From positions 1 through 33,566 of the forward strand of contig UWSJ01000008.1 in assembly GCA_900549525.1 (NCBI GenBank): a stretch of 33,566 bases of DNA, written 5' to 3'. Shown piece after piece: positions 30,928 through 33,566 of this stretch. Both the position numbers and the translations under genes were made by a program. The stretch's first letter is position 1; each line of letters begins with the position of its first letter. Under the pieces are notes generated by a model. That model was not told the origin of the DNA. It worked only from the letters and a program-made list of their open reading frames with translations, and ran no database searches. This stretch comes from an uncultured Coriobacteriaceae bacterium. GTDB taxonomy: Bacteria > Actinomycetota > Coriobacteriia > Coriobacteriales > Atopobiaceae.

Positions 30928-33110
30928 CGCTCCCCCTCGAAATATGCCTTGAACCTGCGTCTGACCTCGCGCGCGAGCGGGCGGTTGCGCACGTCCGCGA
31001 GCCCTGGATCGCGGCTCACGAGCACCTGCGCGTCGGCGTGCGCCGCCTCCACGAGGTCCTCGTCGGTCACGAGGTCGACCAGCCGGAGCGTGACGCCGCC
31101 GCTCTGACGATACCCCAGCACCTCGCCCTCGTGGCGCAAGCGCAGGTCCATCTCGGCGAGCTCGAGGCCGTCAGAGGTGCGCTCGAGCGCCTTGAGGCGG
31201 CGCTTGGCGGGGCTCGTGCCGCGCGCGGCGCTCACGAGAAAGACCGTACCGGCCCACTCCCCGCGGCCCACGCGGCCGCGCAGCTGGTGCAGGGCGGCAA
31301 GACCAAAGCGGTCGGCGTCCCAGACCATCATCACCGTGGCGTTGGGCACGTCGACGCCCACCTCGATCACCGTGGTGCACACGAGCACCTGCGTCTCGCC
31401 GGACCGGAAGCGCGCCATGGCGTCGTCCTTCTCGGCGGCCGACATGCGCCCGGTGACGAGCCCCACGGACAGGTCGCGAAAGACCCGGTCGCGGAGCCGT
31501 TCGAACGTCGCCTGTGCGGAGTGGGGCCGCTCGGTGGCGCGCTCGGCCTCCGGCACGTCATCGAGCTCCGAGCCGTCGTCGGCGTCGTCAACGAGCGGGC
31601 ACACCACGTAGGCCTGGTGTCCCGCCGCCACGGCCTCGGCGATGGCCGTGTGGGCCACGTCGGCGTTCTCGGGCGTGAGCAGCTTCGTGGTGACGCCCGC
31701 CCCCGCATGCGGCCGCTCAGTGATGTGCGAGCAGGAAAGGTCGCCGTAGACGGAAAGCGCCAGCGTGCGCGGGATGGGCGTCGCCGTCATGGTGAGCTGG
31801 TCGGCCACCCGGCCCTTGGCGCGCAGGGCCGCCCGCTGCCCCACGCCAAAGCGGTGCTGCTCGTCCACCACGACGAGCGAGAGGTCAGAGAAGCGCACGT
31901 CGTCGGAGAGGACGGCGCTCGTGCCAAAGACCACGCTCGTGTTGCCCCCGGCGACCGACGCCGTGATGCGGACTCGCTCGGCGGCAGGCGTGGAGCCGGT
32001 AATAAGCGCCCAGCTCACGCCCGCGCGGTCGAAGACGGGGCCGAGCTTCTCGGCGTACTGACGCGCAAGCACCGAGGTGGGAGCCATCACGGCCGCCTGG
32101 GCCCCGGTGTCGGCCACGGCCGCAAGGGCCACCGCAGCGACGGCCGTCTTGCCCGTCCCCACGTCGCCAAGCAGCAGCCGGTTCATGGGCCGGGGGGCCG
32201 CCATGTCGGCGAGGATCTCGTCGGCGGCGCGGCGCTGCTCGCCCGTGAGCGAGAAGGGCAGGGCCTCGAGCAGGGCGCGCACGTGCGGGCCGTCGATGAC
32301 GTGGGCATGCGCCTCGACGTCCTTGAGGGCGATGGCCTGGCGCGAGAGCAGCGCCACCTGGAGGCAGAGCAGCTCGTCGTAGGCGAGCCGCCTGCGGGCG
32401 CGCTCCGCGGCCGGAGCCGACGAGGGGAAGTGCGCCTCGCGCAGCGCCCGCGCCAGGGTCATGAGGTCATGGGACGAGACGAGGCCAGCGGGCTGGAAGT
32501 CGCAGGCGTCGCCGCAGTCGGCAAGGGCCGCGGAGGCGATGCGGCGCATCCAGGCAGGGCTCAGGCCCTCCCCCACCGGGTGCACGGGCAAAAGGCGCGC
32601 GTAGCGCCCCGCTGCCGTGGCCACCCCCGTAGCCCCGCCCACCGCGTCGTCGGCGCGTCCCACGACCTCGTGGAACTGCGGGCGCATCTGGCGAAAGCCG
32701 TACGCAAAGGTGACCTTGCCCGACACGGCCATGACGTCGCCCGCATGCAGCTGCTCGGCGAGCCACGGCTGCTTGAAGAAGGCGCACACGAGCACGCCCG
32801 TGTCGTCGACGAGCGACACCTCGACGAGCTGCATGCGAGGGCGTGGCCGCTTGAGCTTCACCTGGTCGACGGTGCCCACCACGGTGGCGTCGGCCCCGAC
32901 GGTCGAGAGCCCGATGGGCGTGACGCGCGTGAAGTCGAGGTAGCGGTGCGGCACGTGCACGAGCACGTCGCGCACACTGTCCATGCCGAGGCGGCGCAGG
33001 GCCTCGGCGCGCTTGCCCGACGCAAAGCGGAGGCGCGAGACGTCGCCGTCCCACGCCTCCGTACGCGCGAGCCGCCCCGCGGCCTCGCCGATGTTAGGAA
33101 GGGTGCCCAA
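30924..33110 (-). CDS. recG: ATP-dependent DNA helicase RecG
   Basis: The 728-residue protein reverses stalled replication forks and branch-migrates Holliday junctions. It has an N-terminal wedge/OB region (VLVHVPHRYLDFTRV, VSLVDDTGVLVCAFF). The superfamily 2 motifs follow: Walker A LGDVGTGKTAVAAVALA (about 315), DEQHRFGVGQ (about 413), TMTATPIPRTLAL (about 440), and QLRGRVGRGEW near motif VI. The start is TTG at 33110, with GGGAG four bases upstream; earlier codons in the same frame are out-of-frame translation of the preceding gene. It starts 16 bases after the fakA stop. Confidence 0.95.
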   Translation of the reverse strand: MGTLPNIGEAAGRLARTEAWDGDVSRLRFASGKRAEALRRLGMDSVRDVLVHVPHRYLDFTRVTPIGLSTVGADATVVGTVDQVKLKRPRPRMQLVEVSLVDDTGVLVCAFFKQPWLAEQLHAGDVMAVSGKVTFAYGFRQMRPQFHEVVGRADDAVGGATGVATAAGRYARLLPVHPVGEGLSPAWMRRIASAALADCGDACDFQPAGLVSSHDLMTLARALREAHFPSSAPAAERARRRLAYDELLCLQVALLSRQAIALKDVEAHAHVIDGPHVRALLEALPFSLTGEQRRAADEILADMAAPRPMNRLLLGDVGTGKTAVAAVALAAVADTGAQAAVMAPTSVLARQYAEKLGPVFDRAGVSWALITGSTPAAERVRITASVAGGNTSVVFGTSAVLSDDVRFSDLSLVVVDEQHRFGVGQRAALRAKGRVADQLTMTATPIPRTLALSVYGDLSCSHITERPHAGAGVTTKLLTPENADVAHTAIAEAVAAGHQAYVVCPLVDDADDGSELDDVPEAERATERPHSAQATFERLRDRVFRDLSVGLVTGRMSAAEKDDAMARFRSGETQVLVCTTVIEVGVDVPNATVMMVWDADRFGLAALHQLRGRVGRGEWAGTVFLVSAARGTSPAKRRLKALERTSDGLELAEMDLRLRHEGEVLGYRQSGGVTLRLVDLVTDEDLVEAAHADAQVLVSRDPGLADVRNRPLAREVRRRFKAYFEGER

Positions 33111-33126
33111 GGCGCTCCCGCAGTCG

Positions 33127-33566
33127 CTACTCGATCGAGAAGATGACCGGGTAGAGGGGCTGGCCGCCACGATGCGCGTCGACCTCGAGGTCGGGCTGGG
33201 CCTCCTCGATGCGGTCGCAGAGGGCCTTGAAGGCCGCGTCGTCCATCTCGGAGCCAGCGAGGATGGTGAGCGTGTCGCCCTCCTCCTCGTCCTGCATGCG
33301 GGCGATGAGGTCGAGCGCGACCTGGTCGACGTCGGAGCCCACGACGGTGATGGCGCCGCCCTGGATGCCCATGACGTCACCGGAGTGGATGGGGCTGCCG
33401 TCGGCGGCCTGGGAGTCGCGCACGGCGTGGGTGACCTCGCCGTCACGCACGTCGGCGATGGCGTCGGTCATGGCCTCGGCATTCTCCTCGGCCGTGGCCT
33501 CGGCGTCGACGGCGAACATGGCGGCGAAGGCCTGCGGCACCGTCTTGGTGGGCACCACGACGACCT
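33127..33566 (-). CDS. fakA: C-terminal part of FakA (DAK2/DegV-associated fatty acid kinase, YloV-like), cut by window edge
   Basis: About 146 residues are present and the rest lies beyond the right edge. The piece contains VVPTKTVPQAFAAM, near the beginning of the FakA C-terminal domain, GDVMGIQGGAITVVGSD, and the terminal GGQPLYPVIFSIE, all typical of the YloV/FakA C-terminus. FakA phosphorylates fatty acids held by FakB proteins and often precedes recG, as here. The nucleotide-binding DhaL-like N-terminal part is not visible. Confidence 0.88.
   Translation of the reverse strand, partial: VVVVPTKTVPQAFAAMFAVDAEATAEENAEAMTDAIADVRDGEVTHAVRDSQAADGSPIHSGDVMGIQGGAITVVGSDVDQVALDLIARMQDEEEGDTLTILAGSEMDDAAFKALCDRIEEAQPDLEVDAHRGGQPLYPVIFSIE

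Noticed and set aside
1..33566. CRISPR array, rRNA, complete insertion sequence or CD-NTase gene
   Set aside because: No regularly spaced repeats, rRNA signatures, transposase motifs or nucleotidyltransferase of the CD-NTase type were seen. The only nucleotidyltransferase of related fold is cca.

Overview
The window reads as chromosome from a high-GC Gram-positive, most likely an anaerobic member of the Coriobacteriia (Olsenella/Atopobiaceae-like). The grounds are GC-rich third codon positions, tandem PepC-type peptidases, a biotin-dependent sodium-pump decarboxylase with a separate biotin carrier, and a fakA-recG-rsmD-coaD-DivIVA-like-DUF177-rpmF-plsX-rnc-smc-ftsY-ffh gene order that resembles other actinobacteria. 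The assignment is by recognition only; no search was run.

Left part (1-4283): a tRNA-Gln(CUG) cut by the window edge, with its own promoter, follows a minus-strand operon for an oxaloacetate-decarboxylase-type Na+ pump. That operon encodes an OadG-domain-like protein, a biotin carrier, the OadB membrane subunit, a 46-residue single-span OadG-like subunit, the carboxyltransferase, and the biotin importer BioY. Biotin supply and the biotin enzyme are therefore made together.

Middle part (4475-17095): this holds the CCA-adding enzyme, two adjacent and divergent C1 aminopeptidases separated by a large imperfect palindrome, a 26-residue membrane peptide, a DnaQ-like exonuclease, an unrecognised protein, a GH13 glycosidase, a bile-acid:sodium-symporter-family transporter, a PARG-like macrodomain hydrolase next to a frameshifted TIR-like gene, a free-standing PTS EIIA(Glc), and a fragment of a conjugative coupling protein (VirD4/TraG).

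Right part (17096-33566): this is the long minus-strand housekeeping block. It contains protein targeting (ffh, ftsY), chromosome structure (smc), RNA processing (rnc), phospholipid synthesis (plsX), ribosomal protein L32 (rpmF), DUF177, a DivIVA-like coiled coil, coaD, rsmD, recG and the C-terminal part of fakA. Two islets interrupt it. Between plsX and rnc lies a lower-GC membrane glycosyltransferase gene with nine G residues just after a strong ribosome binding site and GTG start. Its frame is closed at G9 and would open at G8, which makes it a good candidate for phase variation. Between rpmF and DUF177 lies a decayed plus-strand region with a broken membrane-protein gene, and terminators face out of DUF177 and rpmF.

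The two points most worth following are the poly-G switch on the glycosyltransferase and the TIR-like/PARG-like gene pair, whose PARG signature lacks the second glutamate.
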